Shown here: positions 22,101 through 35,338 of the stretch, piece by piece
Layout: each line of letters begins with the position of its first letter
How positions within the stretch are numbered: the first letter of the stretch is position 1
From: Sipunculus nudus
Taxonomy: Eukaryota; Annelida; Sipuncula; Golfingiida; Sipunculidae
Direction of reading: 5' to 3'
DNA: 64,000 nt
Assembly (NCBI GenBank): GCA_026874595.1
Contig: CM049322.1
Coordinates: 6,683,900 to 6,747,899, forward strand
Notes under the pieces: generated by a model
Databases searched by the model: none
The model's input: only the letters and a program-made list of their open reading frames with translations
What the model was told of the DNA's origin: nothing
Translations under genes and position numbers: made by a program

Positions 22101-22499
22101 GAATAACATTGAACCAACTACTACAAAACTACTACAAATGCTAACTTCAAATAATGACTGTGCAAAGAAATGCATTTGGAAAGAAATATGGAGAATGCGA
22201 ATGCTTTTGAGAACAGTGTACACTGTGGTTTGACAGTAGAATTTTAACAGGGATGCGGCATCATGGGTTTAAAGTTATTTTACGGGAATTCCGTGGATAT
22301 CATGTAATTTAAATATATATACTGAAACATGACAATGAACGCCTTATTGAAGGTCACTCAATATATTATTAGTTTTGTTTTCATCATTTAAGTATCATTT
22401 AACATTGGTTGTAGTGCTAGTACTATCATTCTGAGCGTTATCTGAGCGGTATAAATTATACCTTACATCCCCGTGATTCTCTCCGGTAGTAACAATATA

Positions 22500-23210
22500 G
22501 CAGCAGTTATGAGTAAAATGTTGTGGTTCTGTCACTGTTAGTTGATCATGGATGATTAATGGCAATACCCGCTAATTATTGCTTTTGTTGATTTGGCATA
22601 TTATCCAGTTGGAAGAAAGAAAAGTTTGTTTGGTGTTTTTAATACGTGTTTCCTTCATTGGAAAATTTAATTCTGAATAGGACTGACATTTTGACTTTAA
22701 AAGTACAGCTTATACTTTCTGGTAACTCGATCTGTTTGAAACTGTAATTTTTCTGTACTCTAGAATTAAAACTATCTTAGCTGTCTCCATTAAAGATGCT
22801 GAAGGGACTAGCTGGACATTCATATGTGTCTCTTCTTTTAAACTTGTCTAGTGTAACACCAGTATAGCCAGTAATAGGAGCTGCTCTACACCAATTGATT
22901 AAAAGGAACCCAGGGTGAATACTTCTAAAATCTACACTATAAATCATAAACAGTCATGTTATAAATACCCAGGTACTCAGGTCAGGAGTAGCTGCGATTA
23001 AGTTTCAAGATAATTACCAGATGGCGCTGGACTAAGAACAAGAAGTTCAGAGCAGGATGGTCATATTATGTAACCCTAAATAATATGCCAAACAGATATC
23101 AACCCCGAATATTAATTGTATAATTGACCAATCTTCCAACAATATTTCAGTTAAATCCATAGAATATTTTGGGGAACGTCTTAATACTAAGACAAATATA
23201 CAAACGGTGG
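22500..23210. other. Intergenic, nothing recognised
   Basis: AT-rich sequence without a gene. Ends in a G-rich run (23,207-23,220) that leads into the minisatellite. Confidence 0.4.
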
Positions 23211-23217
23211 GGGTGGG

Positions 23218-24215
23218 GGGTCAGGCATAGTGCAGTTGAGGTATATTACGAATTTCAAGCATAGGGTAGGTGAGGCACACTTTCAATGTAAGCCATAGTG
23301 AGTGTGAGTATACCACGGGTATTGAATATGGTGAAGAGGAGGCACAACATGGGTGTCCAATATCGTAAAGATGAGACACAGCGTAAAGGTCAGACATGGT
23401 TGAGATAAGGCCGAACTTATGTGTTAACCTTGGTGAAGATGAGGCGCATCCTGAGGGTCCGGCAGAGTAAATATGAGGCACGTTATGAGTCTGTTGAACA
23501 GCAATGTTGAGGAACAGCATAAATGCCACACATGTTTAAGTTGAGGCAGATTTTTTTGTTAAACTAGGTGAAAATAAGGCGATCCATGAGAACCAAACAA
23601 GTCCATCATATTGTCAGACATGGCCATAAAGAGGTACATCATGAGTATTAAACATGGCGAAGATGAGGCAAATTTTTGAGTACCAGCAAAGAAGTAATTG
23701 AAGAACATTCTGATTAACATATACAAAGAGGTAGAGTAATATCGTGAATATCAGACATATTGACAGTGAGGCACATCATGAGTATCAAACAAGGTGCTGA
23801 TGAGTTGCACTTAGTGAAGTTATAGTAAAGAAGTGGGATACCATGAGCGTCAGCCATATTCAAGGTTGGATTGATTATCAGGCATGGCACCTCCTACAGT
23901 TTCAGACCTAGGGAAAACGAGGCACCTCATGAGGGTATTACCTTAACGATAAGGCACAACAGGTATCAGACAAAGTGTAAAATAATATGGGTATCAGACA
24001 TGGCGAAAATGAGGCACATCATAAGTGTTTCCCACAGCAAAGATAGGCACTTCGCGAATTTTTAATAGTGAGGATGAGGCACACCGAGTTTCAGTTACAA
24101 AGATCAACTATAAGTGTCAGCCACAGTGAAGATGAGGTATATCAGGGGGTTCTGATAATTTAAATTTGAGGCACATCATGAGTGTCTGCCATTTGGAAGA
24201 TGTGGCGCCCGACTG
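23218..24215. repeat. Degenerate minisatellite, about 40-bp unit
   Basis: About 1 kb of diverged repeats built around 'gatgaggcacatcatgagtg' plus a 'tcagacatgg(t)' block, e.g. at 23,415-23,450, 23,635-23,670, 23,740-23,790, 23,990-24,025 and 24,120-24,185. Spacing is irregular (roughly 36-45 bp). Open frames across it on either strand are short and appear incidental. Confidence 0.8.
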
Positions 24216-24289
24216 CTCATTGCTTTGAGTCTGTCAGTCGAGCTGGTTGATTAATATCGGTTTTGATCTCGCTTTAATTTACCATTTTC

Positions 24290-24495
24290 AGTTTTGATAA
24301 GGATGTGGCTGTAAGGCGACACAGAAATCATAAGCTGTATGTAAAGGGCAATGTTTGAAGGTTATACCGTCGTGTTGTCACAAGGTCGCTGTTATAGCAA
24401 CATAGATAAGGTGTCACTTTACTACACTTACATATGGTATCTTGTTTAGAAAAGGCATACACTCCATTTAACGCCTACTCTATTATTGAAATGAT
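24290..24495 (+). repeat. Dispersed repeat 'R2', copy 2
   Basis: 'gaaggttataccgtcgtgtt', 'acaaggtcgctgttatagca' and 'ccatttaacgcctactctat' match the copies at 5.12 kb and 26.13 kb. Confidence 0.55.
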
Positions 24496-24597
24496 TTCTT
24501 TTCTAATTTTCTATGTGTAAATTTTGCAGGTGGTACACCTGTTACACTGTATTCAAGACCAAGGAATACTAGTATTCCAGACAATCCAGTGTCACTC

Positions 24598-24673
24598 GAG
24601 TACTCTTTTGGTTGAAGTGTTCGTACTCCTAAATCAAGTACTCTTTTGGTTGAAGTGTTCGTGCTCATAAATC
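24598..24673. repeat. 38-bp tandem duplication
   Basis: Two near-identical copies of a 38-bp unit containing 'tactcttttggttgaagtgt' lie head to tail. Probably a recent slip or local duplication. Confidence 0.8.
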
Positions 24674-25480
24674 TTGAAAACAGGACATCAGATTTGTTTT
24701 TCTTTGTGGTTATGCATTTTTTTTCCTAGAAAATGACATTTTGCAAGTCTAGGTAATTGCTAATACCAATTCATGGATTTGATTTGAACTTACTTTTCCC
24801 TTTCAAGATAAGTTTAATTTACTGCACAATTTATTTGTGTATTTGATTATTCATCTTACAACTTTTCTAATCACGGATTATTTGATATTATTATTATGTG
24901 ATTGTATAATTAAATTAAATTATTTATCTATAACGAAATCTGATCATGATTCATATTTTATTATATTAAGCAATGACATAAGCAACTACATGTGAAATAT
25001 TGTGGGGCATGCATGCATATATATGTAAGCTGAGGTTAACATCTGGAAGAGAGAGTCCAACGAAACTGCCAATGTACCCAACATCACCCTTGTCAACAAG
25101 GCATGATCTTAAACAAACCAAAAGAGTCAATATGAACGTTCCCTATAGATTCTAATAGGGGGACCTACCGCTTTTCCAGGTGCTCTCCTGAATACTGTTT
25201 TGTTTTCCCTCCGTCATTATGAACTGATAACAGATAATATATTGCTGTGTCAGCTGAGGAATGTTTTGATCAGTAGGCAGTGTAATCTCATTTTGTATCA
25301 GGAGGTTTGGAGAGATTATGTCTCTGTTTAATGTGTCATGGAGGGATCTTTATAAATGTTTTCGAGGGTGATATGTCAGTAGCACATTCAGTAAGATAAT
25401 GGTATATTCAGCATTGTGTCAGAAGGTCCTCAATAAATACTTTTTTATTTAGAAACATTACATTCTTCATATATTACTTC

Positions 25481-25486
<6 letters not shown>

Positions 25487-25542
<56 letters not shown>
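25487..25542. repeat. (TA)n microsatellite
   Basis: Perfect TA array. The flanking 24.7-26.1 kb has no supported gene. 25,195-25,275 is a partial R3 repeat. Confidence 0.9.
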
Positions 25543-25545
<3 letters not shown>

Positions 25546-26119
25546 AATACAATTGCATTCAGTTTATGTTAAATATTTGTCAGGGTACACATGTTTATAT
25601 ATATTTAAAGTCCTGTACAGATAAGGTATGATTATGTCCGGTTTAATTAAATAATTTTAATATAGAGTATTCTTTAGGTGTCACAGAGACTACAGTTGAG
25701 AAATAATATAGAGAAAAGACTGTGTATAAATGAATAATACCTTTACCATAAGTCGTTGTTAAGATAAGAAATACATTGAACGTCCGGCAGCTTAAAAATG
25801 AGGAAAGCTTGTTTCGCTTCTATTGTCATTAATAATTGAGGTATCATCTTGCCGAATACATATTTTGCGTATAGGCATAAAGTATAAACATTTCTGGCTT
25901 TTATATATTTAACTTCCACAGGGCGCCACATTAAGGTTCATCTGTTCTTGTTATGTGTGACTCACTTGCTGTATGAACATGTTATCCTCAGATTTGATTG
26001 ACAGGCATAGCAGCCCAGGTTGATTTGAAATCGCTATATATTGCCGTTATCTCTCAGCCTACACTGCTGGGGTGATTTTTAGTTACCCAGTGACTCCCGG
26101 ATAGTGATGGAGTACATTT

Positions 26120-26290
26120 CAGATAAACGTAGCTGATGAGGTTATAACCCTAGGTTATTAAAAGGTCGCTGCTATGGTAACGGTTGACAGGGGTCATACT
26201 AGATGACTTTTTCTTTAGGTAACCATGGTAGTATTCTATTTAACGCCTAACTCTATTATTCAAATAAGGCCTCCTCCAGGACTGCCAATC
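26120..26290 (+). repeat. Dispersed repeat 'R2', copy 3
   Basis: 'gaggttataaccctaggtta', 'aaggtcgctgctatggtaac' and 'tatttaacgcctaactctat' match the copies at 5.12 and 24.29 kb. It directly precedes an R3 copy (26,330 onward), as if both belong to one longer unit. Confidence 0.55.
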
Positions 26291-28479
26291 TGAGTATATT
26301 CTAATTAAAAAGTTGTACTTCGGCTGACCCATTATTGTTTCTTTTTGTTTTCGTCAGAGGCCGCAAACTGCGTTTATTTGAGGTGTTTTGTGTCATACAT
26401 CGGTCTCTGGGAACTGATAAAAGATTTATGCTTAAGTCAGCTGAAAAATGTTTTGATCAGGAAAAGGTTTTCACGGGACAATAATTGAATAATATTGAAT
26501 ACTAAAGCCTAAATTTTATGTATTATTACCGCTAGTATCATTATTATACTTATACTTATTATTATTATTACTATTATATTTGTTGTTATTATAAATATTA
26601 TTTTCGTAAAATTAATTTTCATTATTTGTCATGGTACAGCATGAATTAAATTAATTTGCAGTAATCTGCTCCAATGGGTCCATTGCTTTTCATATGACAG
26701 GTTGAAGTAATCATGCTACTTTATATATAATTTTTTGTTATACCAGTAAATAAAATAAGTATAATATGGATATGAAAGACGTTCTAATTCAAGACATAAC
26801 CAGTCTGTATCCTTAATGTCCGTCGATTCTGCTGGTTGTAAATCCTTATACATTGTTTGTATTTTGTCCTGGATAGAGTTTATTAGAGTAAATTGCCATT
26901 ATCATCACTGTAATGTAAGCAAAATAAGCCAATAGATTCCTTTTAACCGAGAGGTGCCACCAGGAAATAATTCTGACCAAGGACAATGGCCAGCGTGTTC
27001 GAATATACAGGATCAAGCGCCATCTGGTGTTCTTCGATTCAATGGGATACCCTGCTCTTATATTACAATTATCTACTGCATTTTTTCCCCAGAAAAATGA
27101 TAAAAAGGTATTTTAACATTGATAGGGCCTACACTATAATTTCATAATCATAAATTATAGCCTTAACAATTACTTTGAAATATAAGTATGATATATAAAA
27201 ATATAAAAAAATATAAGAAAACGTTCAGTGTTTTGTATATATATATAGTTATATTAATATATTATATTAAACAATATAAAACATAAAAAAAATATATTTT
27301 GCAAGGTAAAATTATATATAAATATATATATGTGGAATATAAAAACAATCACATACACATATGAGAGGATAAAACACACACACACACGGTTATGTTTTAA
27401 TAATTATTAATGCACGTTAAGACACGCTTATGTTGTAATGTTATTGGGTACTTTTTTTACATTTATTAGTGTCTAGAAGGATATGCACAGTAAATAGTGC
27501 TATACTTCAGGCCATGTTAAATCTACATGCACATTAATGTGCCGAAAACGGTCATATGTTGTTATAACGACGCCCTGACAGAGTTCACCCTCGCAATCAG
27601 TCTTGCCTTGAAAATTCAAAACATCTTCCGTTTTTGTAGAGTCAAGGCGTAAATTTAACAGGGGACACTTATTTTTTAGTGAAAGGAAAATTTAAATTCA
27701 AATTAACCTATGTATGAACCTGACTAAAGCTGTCTTGGTTCGATTTGATTCGCATCAATTGTTATGTGGAAATGTGAGGTTTTTAGAGTGTATTATCATA
27801 ATATCTAAGCATACAATGCCCTTGAAAATGTCCGTAAACGTTACAGCTAAGAAATGACCTCTAATTTATAATGGCCGTTACAAAGATTATCGCTAATTCA
27901 TTATGGTCGTGACAGTTCACAAGACCTTTCTTTAACTATCTTTAATATATACCGGTAGTATGCAAATATATTATGCAATAAGAGAGCTTTTATATAGTGG
28001 TGAGGTGTTTGAATATAAATAAATTGCCGTTTTCTATTATATAAATTCTCAGAGTTAAAAAAATCATGAATAATAAATGTAATGTTTACGTAAATAATTG
28101 AGGTGAATATCGTCGATATAAGTGACGACGTTAAACTACCAAACTGTATTGATAATTACAATAATGCACATCGCCTGATTCAGGGTAAGGATCATTTACT
28201 TCTAACAAAGGTCTTTATTTAGGAAAGAAACACTTATATATTTATTGTGTTGTGAATTATGTATAGAATCATTTTCTTCACATAATATCATCAAATTCAG
28301 TTAAAAAGGCTTCGACATGTCTGTCATGGAAAAGTATATTAGTAGATATCATTGACTCGACTTATCAGTGAAGCACACATTTGTACCAGGAACATGCCCT
28401 TGGCCCTATGACGTTTGACATAGTACATGAGGCAGGATCAAGAAGGTCTGGTTTATATACCACTTCTACCCAGGCGCAC

Positions 28480-29000
28480 GAGTTCACAATTGATATTCGT
28501 TGTTAAGCCAACGACCTGATAAGAAATACTTACATTGCCATTCGCAAAGGGTAACCCAGTTATGGAGCATCTATTAAAACACAGGCCATGCACATACCTC
28601 CTTGTTGATGATAGTGCAGTAGAATAGGGAATTTTTAACTATAGCTTTCCTGAATTACCAATTATGTATGCCTGACCATTCTCACAGAATGAATGTATCA
28701 CGCACATATCATATCTTAGTGTCTTTCAGTCTTATATGATGTGTTGATGATTAAAAAACATTTAAACCTCGTATCTTATCTGTGCGACGTTTGTTCCCTT
28801 AATAAAGAACATGCGTACCAGTATATAAAAAGGTTGACCAAGGTTAGCCCGACTAGAATCATTACAAAGACTACAGTTTAGTTACTCTAAACAAACCGCT
28901 GACCATCTCAAATGGGTGTAAATGAGATATATTTTACAAACTTGATCATTTCAGTTATTTTTTGTCGTTTATACAGTTTCCTTTAATCAAACAATACATG
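28480..29000 (+). repeat. Left arm of inverted repeat around Penelope-like relic
   Basis: 28,540-28,990 is matched in reverse complement by about 29,820-30,200. Examples: 'cgtatcttatctgtgcgacg' against 'cgtagcgcagataagattcg', and 'taaatgagatatattttaca' against 'tgtaaactatatctcattta'. Penelope-like elements often carry terminal repeats in inverted or direct orientation (established for the family), which fits this layout. Confidence 0.6.
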
Positions 29001-29286
29001 ACTGATATCATGTACGTTAAGTGGGACTCACTCTTATCTGTCGACCATTTTGATAGTGAGCGGCCATTTTGTATTTGTGAGCGGCCATTTTATATTGTCC
29101 ATCTTAATCAATTTTACATGTTTTCATTCCACATGATTTTAATACAATAGATATACATATAAACACATTATATAAGAAATGGCAGAGATCAACACCTTGA
29201 AAACTACACAAAATGTTAACATATAAAACACATATATTAAATTAAAAATAAATCAGAAAAGTAATAATAGTCGAACACCCCTAGTA

Positions 29287-29815
29287 GTGACATACCACTC
29301 ATGTCTGAAATTAACAAAAAAATATTCGCTTATTACATGTTGTTTCAGTGCAGATCTTTCCCCAGAGTTACCGTTATTTTTATACAGACAACCAAAAATA
29401 TACAACAAAAAATCGTTCGTAAAATTACTTACACACAAACTAGAAACGGCACATATCCGTAAAACAGACCATGCTGTCTATCATGTTCTCAATCATACAC
29501 GGAGACATAATTAATATCAATAAAAAAGAACACTACATCCATGGACATTTTAATTGCAAAACGAAAGGGGTGGTTTGGCTAATATTTTTTACAACCGTTA
29601 TCCCTCTGTAATATACATTGGAGAAACTAGACAGATGCTCCGCCTAAAAATGAACGTCAACAGACAAAAAATAAAATCCAGAGACATTGACACATCTATA
29701 GGTGAACATTTTCCAAAACAGATACGCACAGCTAATATTATAAAGGTATGCTCAAAAGTAATGTCATGAATATAAAACAACAGATTTGAGAACTTAAACG
29801 AATTGAAAAAAAACT
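29287..29815 (+). pseudogene. Penelope-like element C-terminal region with GIY-YIG-type motif
   Basis: Two overlapping-quality open pieces (29,287-29,514 and 29,554-29,769) in different frames. The first shows the linker after the reverse transcriptase (FLYRQPKIYNKKSFVKLLTH, then ETAHIRKTDH). The second shows VIYIGETRQMLRLKMNVNRQ and, after a gap, DTSIGEHF, which matches the YIGET...LR...H...I......HF pattern of the GIY-YIG endonuclease of Penelope-like elements. The frame break, a lost upstream reverse transcriptase and a decayed end mark it as a dead copy. It is flanked by inverted arms. Confidence 0.65.
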
Positions 29816-29819
29816 GAAA

Positions 29820-30420
29820 TGATCTAGTTTGTAAACTATATCTCATTTACACCAAAGTGAGATGGTCAACGGTTTGTAGAGAGTAACTAAGCTGTAGTCA
29901 TTGTTATGATTCTAGACGGGCCGACCTCGTCATAAACTGGCAAGCAATGTTCTTTACCAGGGGAAAAAACGTAGCGCAGATAAGATTCGAGGATAAAATG
30001 TTTCCTTAATCATCAACACATCAGATATGACTGAAAACCGAAAAACTATATTTGTTTGATAAATCCATTCTGATGAATGGCCAGGTGTACATAATTGCTC
30101 TTTCAGACGTTTAAAACCTCTATTTTGATGCACTGTCATCAACAGGAAGATATGTGCATAGCCTGTGTTTTAGTAAATGCATGGTAAGTGGATCAGTCAC
30201 TGCGAATGGTGTTGTATGTTGAACATATGTATTTCGCATCAGGCCGTTGGCTTAGCAACGAATATTGTCTCCGAACTCATGCGCCTGGGTAGTACCGGTA
30301 TATAAAAATAACCCTTTTGCTCATGTCTGATGTGCCGTGTCAAAAGCTCAGAATGCAAAGGGCATGTTCAGACACATAAACGTGTGCTTCCCTCACAAGT
30401 GAGGCCAATGATATCTACAT
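29820..30420 (-). repeat. Right (inverted) arm of Penelope-like repeat
   Basis: Reverse complement of the arm sequence at 28,390-28,990, 19,960-20,300 and 34,255-34,750. Landmarks on the plus strand: 'ctcatttacaccaaagtgag', 'cagataagattcgaggataa', 'catcaacaggaagatatgtg' and 'gaactcatgcgcctgggtag'. Confidence 0.65.
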
Positions 30421-30579
30421 TTTAATAACAGACATATCGAGGTTTTTTACTTAACTGAAATTATTGATATTATGTGAAGTAATTTGTTTTCAAACAGCTT
30501 CACTACTATAAAAAAAAAACTATTTAAATGCATAACATATACATTTGGACTGATACAAATTTGAAATGGTCACAGAAAA

Positions 30580-32000
30580 AAAGTCTTGTGAACTGTAAGG
30601 ACCTTTACAAACAAAAGAGCAAAGTTTAGGGTCTTTTTCAAGGGTAATTTTCTCATCAAATATTATAATTATACTTTCTCAAGGTCTCACATTTGCATAC
30701 AAAATGATGGAATAAAATAGAACTCAGGCAGCTTCATTTAAGTTTACATATAGGTTAATTTTGTCCCTGGTGTTTCATCTAAAAGTGAACATGTGTCCTT
30801 ATATATTCCTGTCACTAGAGGATTAGTCTCCTTAGTAACATTTACGGCCCCCAAATCGTTCATGACATTAAAGTAAGGAAGGTGTGATGACTTTTCAAGG
30901 CGAGGCGGAACACTTTCGGGTCGTCGTTATGACAACGAAAGTCCGTTTTAGACCCGCAAATGTAGATTAAACAACCTCTGAAGAAAACCACGGTTTATTT
31001 CATACAAACATGCATGTAACACTTTGGGTATTTCGGAAAAGCATATTATTTGATACTTCTAGACACTACGATGTGTAACTCAATAAGATAAACGTCTCTA
31101 ATCGTACGTTAATTATCATTAAAACATAACCGATAAATTGTTGATCCGTCTGTTTAGAAATGCGTTCATTATTCAAAACTACTATCAGAATGAACCAGGT
31201 AGAATATTGGAACATTGTACTGAGGTGTACAATATATTTATATATATTTTCATTTTATATTAGTATTTTATCTACTTCATTTCTTTGGTATAGGAGAGAT
31301 TAATAAGTAAACAAAATGCAGCTATGTTACGTCAACCAGTCCTCCAATAAAGCAATAAACCCATGGTAACAGAAGATTGTCAAATTGATTTTGATTACGT
31401 AACAGATAATTGAAGCGATTTATAAAATTGGAACCCTGAAAGTTTACACTATTATCTACATGTATGTAGAAGATCAGAAAATAATAATAAATTAAAAAAA
31501 ATAAATTCAAATGGTAAATCGCACTGTTTGGTTCAATCAATACAATGTAACGTTACGATGAATACTTGATGATGAAAAGGCCGTGTTTCAGATGCTAATC
31601 TTTCAGATCAAATGATATGTTACAAATACCATAAGAAGGCTTAGATTTTAATATTCCGCTGTACATAGCAATATGAGAATCCTATAGATTTAACTCAGTG
31701 AACTCGAAAAAGAATAAGATTAGGTAAAGAAAAAAAGGTTAAATATATTCCAATAATGGATGTTTGCATCCCTGGGCATTTCCAGTTGACATGATATACT
31801 GTGATTAAAGAAAAATGTTATATTCTAAACGAAAGGGTAATAAATATGTTACTCAATTAAAGTTATTGAAAAGTTGAATTGCATAAAAAGAACTGAACAT
31901 AGAAAACGGATATCCTGTACATTACAGACACTAAACATGTACAAAATGACTTTTCTCAAACATTATTGACACACTTTGAGCTCGTTCTTAAGCTTACTAT
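30580..32000 (-). repeat. Inverted dispersed repeat unit 3 (body)
   Basis: Continues the inverted unit. 'gtcgttatgacaacgaaagtccgtttta' near 30,920 and 'tttcggaaaagcatattatt' near 31,032 are reverse complements of 33,090-33,225, and 'ccaataatggatgtttgcat' near 31,750 complements the 'atccattat' landmark of units 1 and 2. Together with 32,040-34,790 this forms a large imperfect inverted repeat. Confidence 0.55.
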
Positions 32001-32039
32001 ATTTTTATTTTACTATGATCGGTGCACGTGTGCTTAGAC

Positions 32040-32377
32040 ATTATTTTTATCTGTCTTGCGACTGAGGTCGCCAACTGCGTGTTTGTAATCAGGTGAGATG
32101 TCCTGTGTTATGATTCTGTCACAAGGAACTGATAACAGATGATTTATACCTAAATCAGCTGAGAAATGTTTCAATAAGGAAACAGCTTTTTGCTAATGGG
32201 ATATGCTGTGCTTTGAATAATATTCAATAAGAATAAGAGTGTCTGTATAATCACCAATGATCGTGAAAGTGCATACATTTCGGGAATCAACAGTATTTAA
32301 ATACGGCTAAACTAAAGAGAATATGGAGGCATATTAGAAGAAAGGATAATTGAAAGTATATACTAATTCTATTATTA

Positions 32378-32421
<44 letters not shown>

Positions 32422-34790
32422 GTAAAACTAATTTTAACATGTAAGGTTTCCTCCTCATGTGTCAATGTGTTCATGCTCTCTAAATGTCTATGCAATTGTC
32501 TGTGTTAATCGTAATTGAATAGATTTTATATTTATTATCTTTTTTCGTTTCGAATACATCATTTTCCTTCAATCACAATTGTACAACTTATAATTTAACC
32601 TGGAAAATTTGCATCATGGAAAAAAATGTATTTTTTATTAGTAAAGTATATATTGTTACATTGTATTTGTATTGATTGGTCTATACAGTGCAATTTACGA
32701 TGTTAATTCCTGTATTATTTCCTAATCTTTTACAAGCATGTAGATAACTGTAGACATTTTTAGCTAAAAATCGTTTCAATTAACTGGCAGCCTATGTTAA
32801 ATCAATTTTACCTTCTTTTTCTACCAAGGATGTATGGTTTTATTTGAGGACGGGTTGACGTTACATAGATACTTTTTGTTTACTTATACCAAAGAAATTA
32901 AGTAAATGTAATACTAATTTAAAAAAAAATTATAACACACACACATATATATATTGTACACCTCGGTACAATGTTCAAATATTCTAGGTGTTGTATATTG
33001 ATAAAACACATTCTTACAGTAGTTGTTAATAATGAATGAATTTCATTATGTTTAAATGATGATTATAATTAGTGTCTAAAGTATCAAATAATATGCTTTT
33101 CCGATATACCCTACGTTTTGCATGCATATTTGAATGAAATAAACTGTGGTTTACTTCAGATCCTGTTCAATCTACATGTATGTTCGCTAGCCTAAAACGG
33201 ACTTTTCATAACGGCGACCCTCGCATTGAATCCTGCCTTGAAATGTCATAACATTTTCCTTCTCTTTAATATCACGAACTCTTTGGGGGCCGTAAATGTT
33301 TCTAATGATACTTATTCTCTTATGACAGGAATATATCAGGACACTTGTTCATTTGTGCACGAAACATCAGGGAGAAAATCAATATTTAGTGCAAATATGA
33401 GGTTTTGAGAATGTATTATTATGATATTTGAAAAGAAAATTACCCTTGAAAATGAACTTAAGCTTTGGTGATCAGATCTGATCTCTCATTTGTAATGGTC
33501 GTTTCAGTTCAAAGGACTTTTTTTTCCTGTGACCATTTCTAATTTATACCAGTACCAAACGAATATGTTATGGATTGAAAGGTATATATATTATATTATA
33601 TATTGATGAAGCCGTTTTAATTGAAACAAATTACATTTTAAAATCATCTAATTGATCTGTACATATTCTAAGATGGTGGTATGCCCTTTGACCTATGCAA
33701 ACCTTCCTTTAAAAAAAGCGTTATGAACAATAAATATAAATATTTGAGCGGAATTTCGTCGATATAAATGTCGACATTAGTCTAATAACTTGTGGTAATA
33801 ATTACTGGCAGTTGGTTCAGCTGCACAGCAAATTATGTTAATATAGTATGATAATCCTGGTAGACGCTTTATTTTTTCCACTGTATAAATGACGACATTT
33901 TAATAATGTGTTGTAACAATTACGGCCATTACCATCAATAACATACAGAGATCCTATCCTTGACTTACATTATTTACGCTTATCGGCAATGTTAGCTCAG
34001 CTACACATTTGAATATATTTAATAACATGTCATTCCAAGTAGACACCGCTTTATTAATAATCAGCATCATCAACATATAATACAAGTCATAACTGAGAAA
34101 AGGGAACACTTGTATTTCTATTTTGATTGTGTTTTGTAAAGAAGCCTTTTCTTCACGTGATAAGAATAACTTCAGTTAAGAAAAGATTTCAATATGTCTG
34201 TCATGAAAATGTATAACAGTGGGTATCATTTGCGAAACTGGTGAGGAAAGCATGCGTTTGTACATGCCCTTTGCCCTGTGACCTTTGACATGGCGAATCA
34301 GACAGGATCAGGAAGATCATGATTATATACCGGTACTACCCGGGCGAATGAGTTCAGAGTTGATATTCATTGTTAAGACAACGACTTGATACGAAATAGA
34401 CTAACAAAAAATGCCGATGGTTTTCCTTCATTTGAACATACGGTACCAGTCGCGGCGACTAGCTCATTTATTGTGCATATACATAAACACAGGCTTTGCA
34501 CATGGCTTCCTGTTGATGATAGTGCATTAAAATAAAGCTTTAAACCATAGCGTTCCTGAAAGAGTTATAAGATACACCTGACAATTCATGAATGAATTTT
34601 ATCAAACTAATATTATATTTTCATTTATTGTTGATGTGTTGATTATTAAAGAAACATATTTCATCTTCGTATCTTATCTGTGTTACGTTTGTTTATCTCC
34701 ATGCAAAGAACATTGCATGCCAGTAGATGACGAGGTTGGCCCGGCTCAAATCCAATGACAGAGATCTCCACATTAAAACTAACTGTTACG
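32040..34790 (+). mobile_element. Dispersed repeat unit 4
   Basis: R3 text at 32,055-32,290; (ATT)n 32,367-32,421 with 'aaggtttcctcctcatgtgt'; 'ataatatgcttttccgatat' (33,088); 'aacggcgaccctcgcattga' (33,210); 'catgccctttgccctgtgac' (34,263); 'gttgatgatagtgcattaaa' (34,513); 'cgtatcttatctgtgttacg' (34,668). The unit stops near 34,790, where segmental-duplication copy B begins, so it lacks the coding tail. Confidence 0.5.
32367..32421. repeat. (ATT)n microsatellite
   Basis: Perfect ATT array of about 55 bp in repeat unit 4. Confidence 0.9.
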
Positions 34791-35189
34791 CTGATTGACT
34801 TTATTATTAAAACTTATTACATCTCTCTCCAAACCCTATAACTAATCAGCCTCATAGCGTCCATGCAAAAATAGGGTCATATAATTGTATTATTATGCTT
34901 GATTATACGCCAGTTGTAAATTATGTATAAGGCATGCCCGCGATATTACACAATCCTTACTAACCGGACGTCACTAACAATAGTAGAAATGATCACATAA
35001 ATATTTGACAGGAACCTCATGTATACGGTTATCTAATCTAGCGAAGTCATTAGGAGGTTATGTTTATTATATGTGAAATAATAATTAGTCCTAAAGAAGG
35101 GAAAGACCATTTTGTAATGATGCATCTTTTTTGTGTATGAATGTCCACTTTGTTCTACTATATTAGATATACGCTAACAAAACATCGTC

Positions 35190-35190
<1 letters not shown>

Positions 35191-35251
<61 letters not shown>

Positions 35252-35293
35252 TAGTAGTTTATAAGTGCTGAACGAATCTAATGAATCTAAATC

Positions 35294-35334
<41 letters not shown>
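35191..35334. repeat. (CT)n-(TA)n and (TA)n microsatellites
   Basis: CT tract 35,191-35,215 passing into a TA array to about 35,250; a second TA array lies at 35,297-35,334. Matches the 6,628-6,713 tract of copy A. Confidence 0.85.

Positions 35335-35338
<4 letters not shown>

Larger units (their letters stand above)
26330..29815 (+). mobile_element. Dispersed repeat unit 2 with Penelope-like element relic
   Basis: Order of landmarks: R3 text; ATT-rich tract (26,540-26,600); 'taattattaatgcacgttaa' (27,402); 'gacgccctgacagagttcac' (27,569); 'acatgcccttggccc' (28,390); 'ttgttgatgatagtgcagta' (28,602); 'cgtatcttatctgtgcgacg' (28,771); 'gtgagcggccattttata' (29,076); then Penelope-like coding remains. 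It is the most complete plus-orientation unit. Its right part is mirrored by the inverted copy that begins at about 29,820. Confidence 0.5.

Noticed and set aside
23221-23529. 102-codon minus-strand frame
   Set aside because: Lies wholly in the minisatellite; the apparent protein repeats reflect the DNA repeat.
22990-24215. CRISPR-like array of spaced repeats
   Set aside because: Repeats are degenerate and irregularly spaced, with no constant direct repeat, and the genome is plainly eukaryotic.
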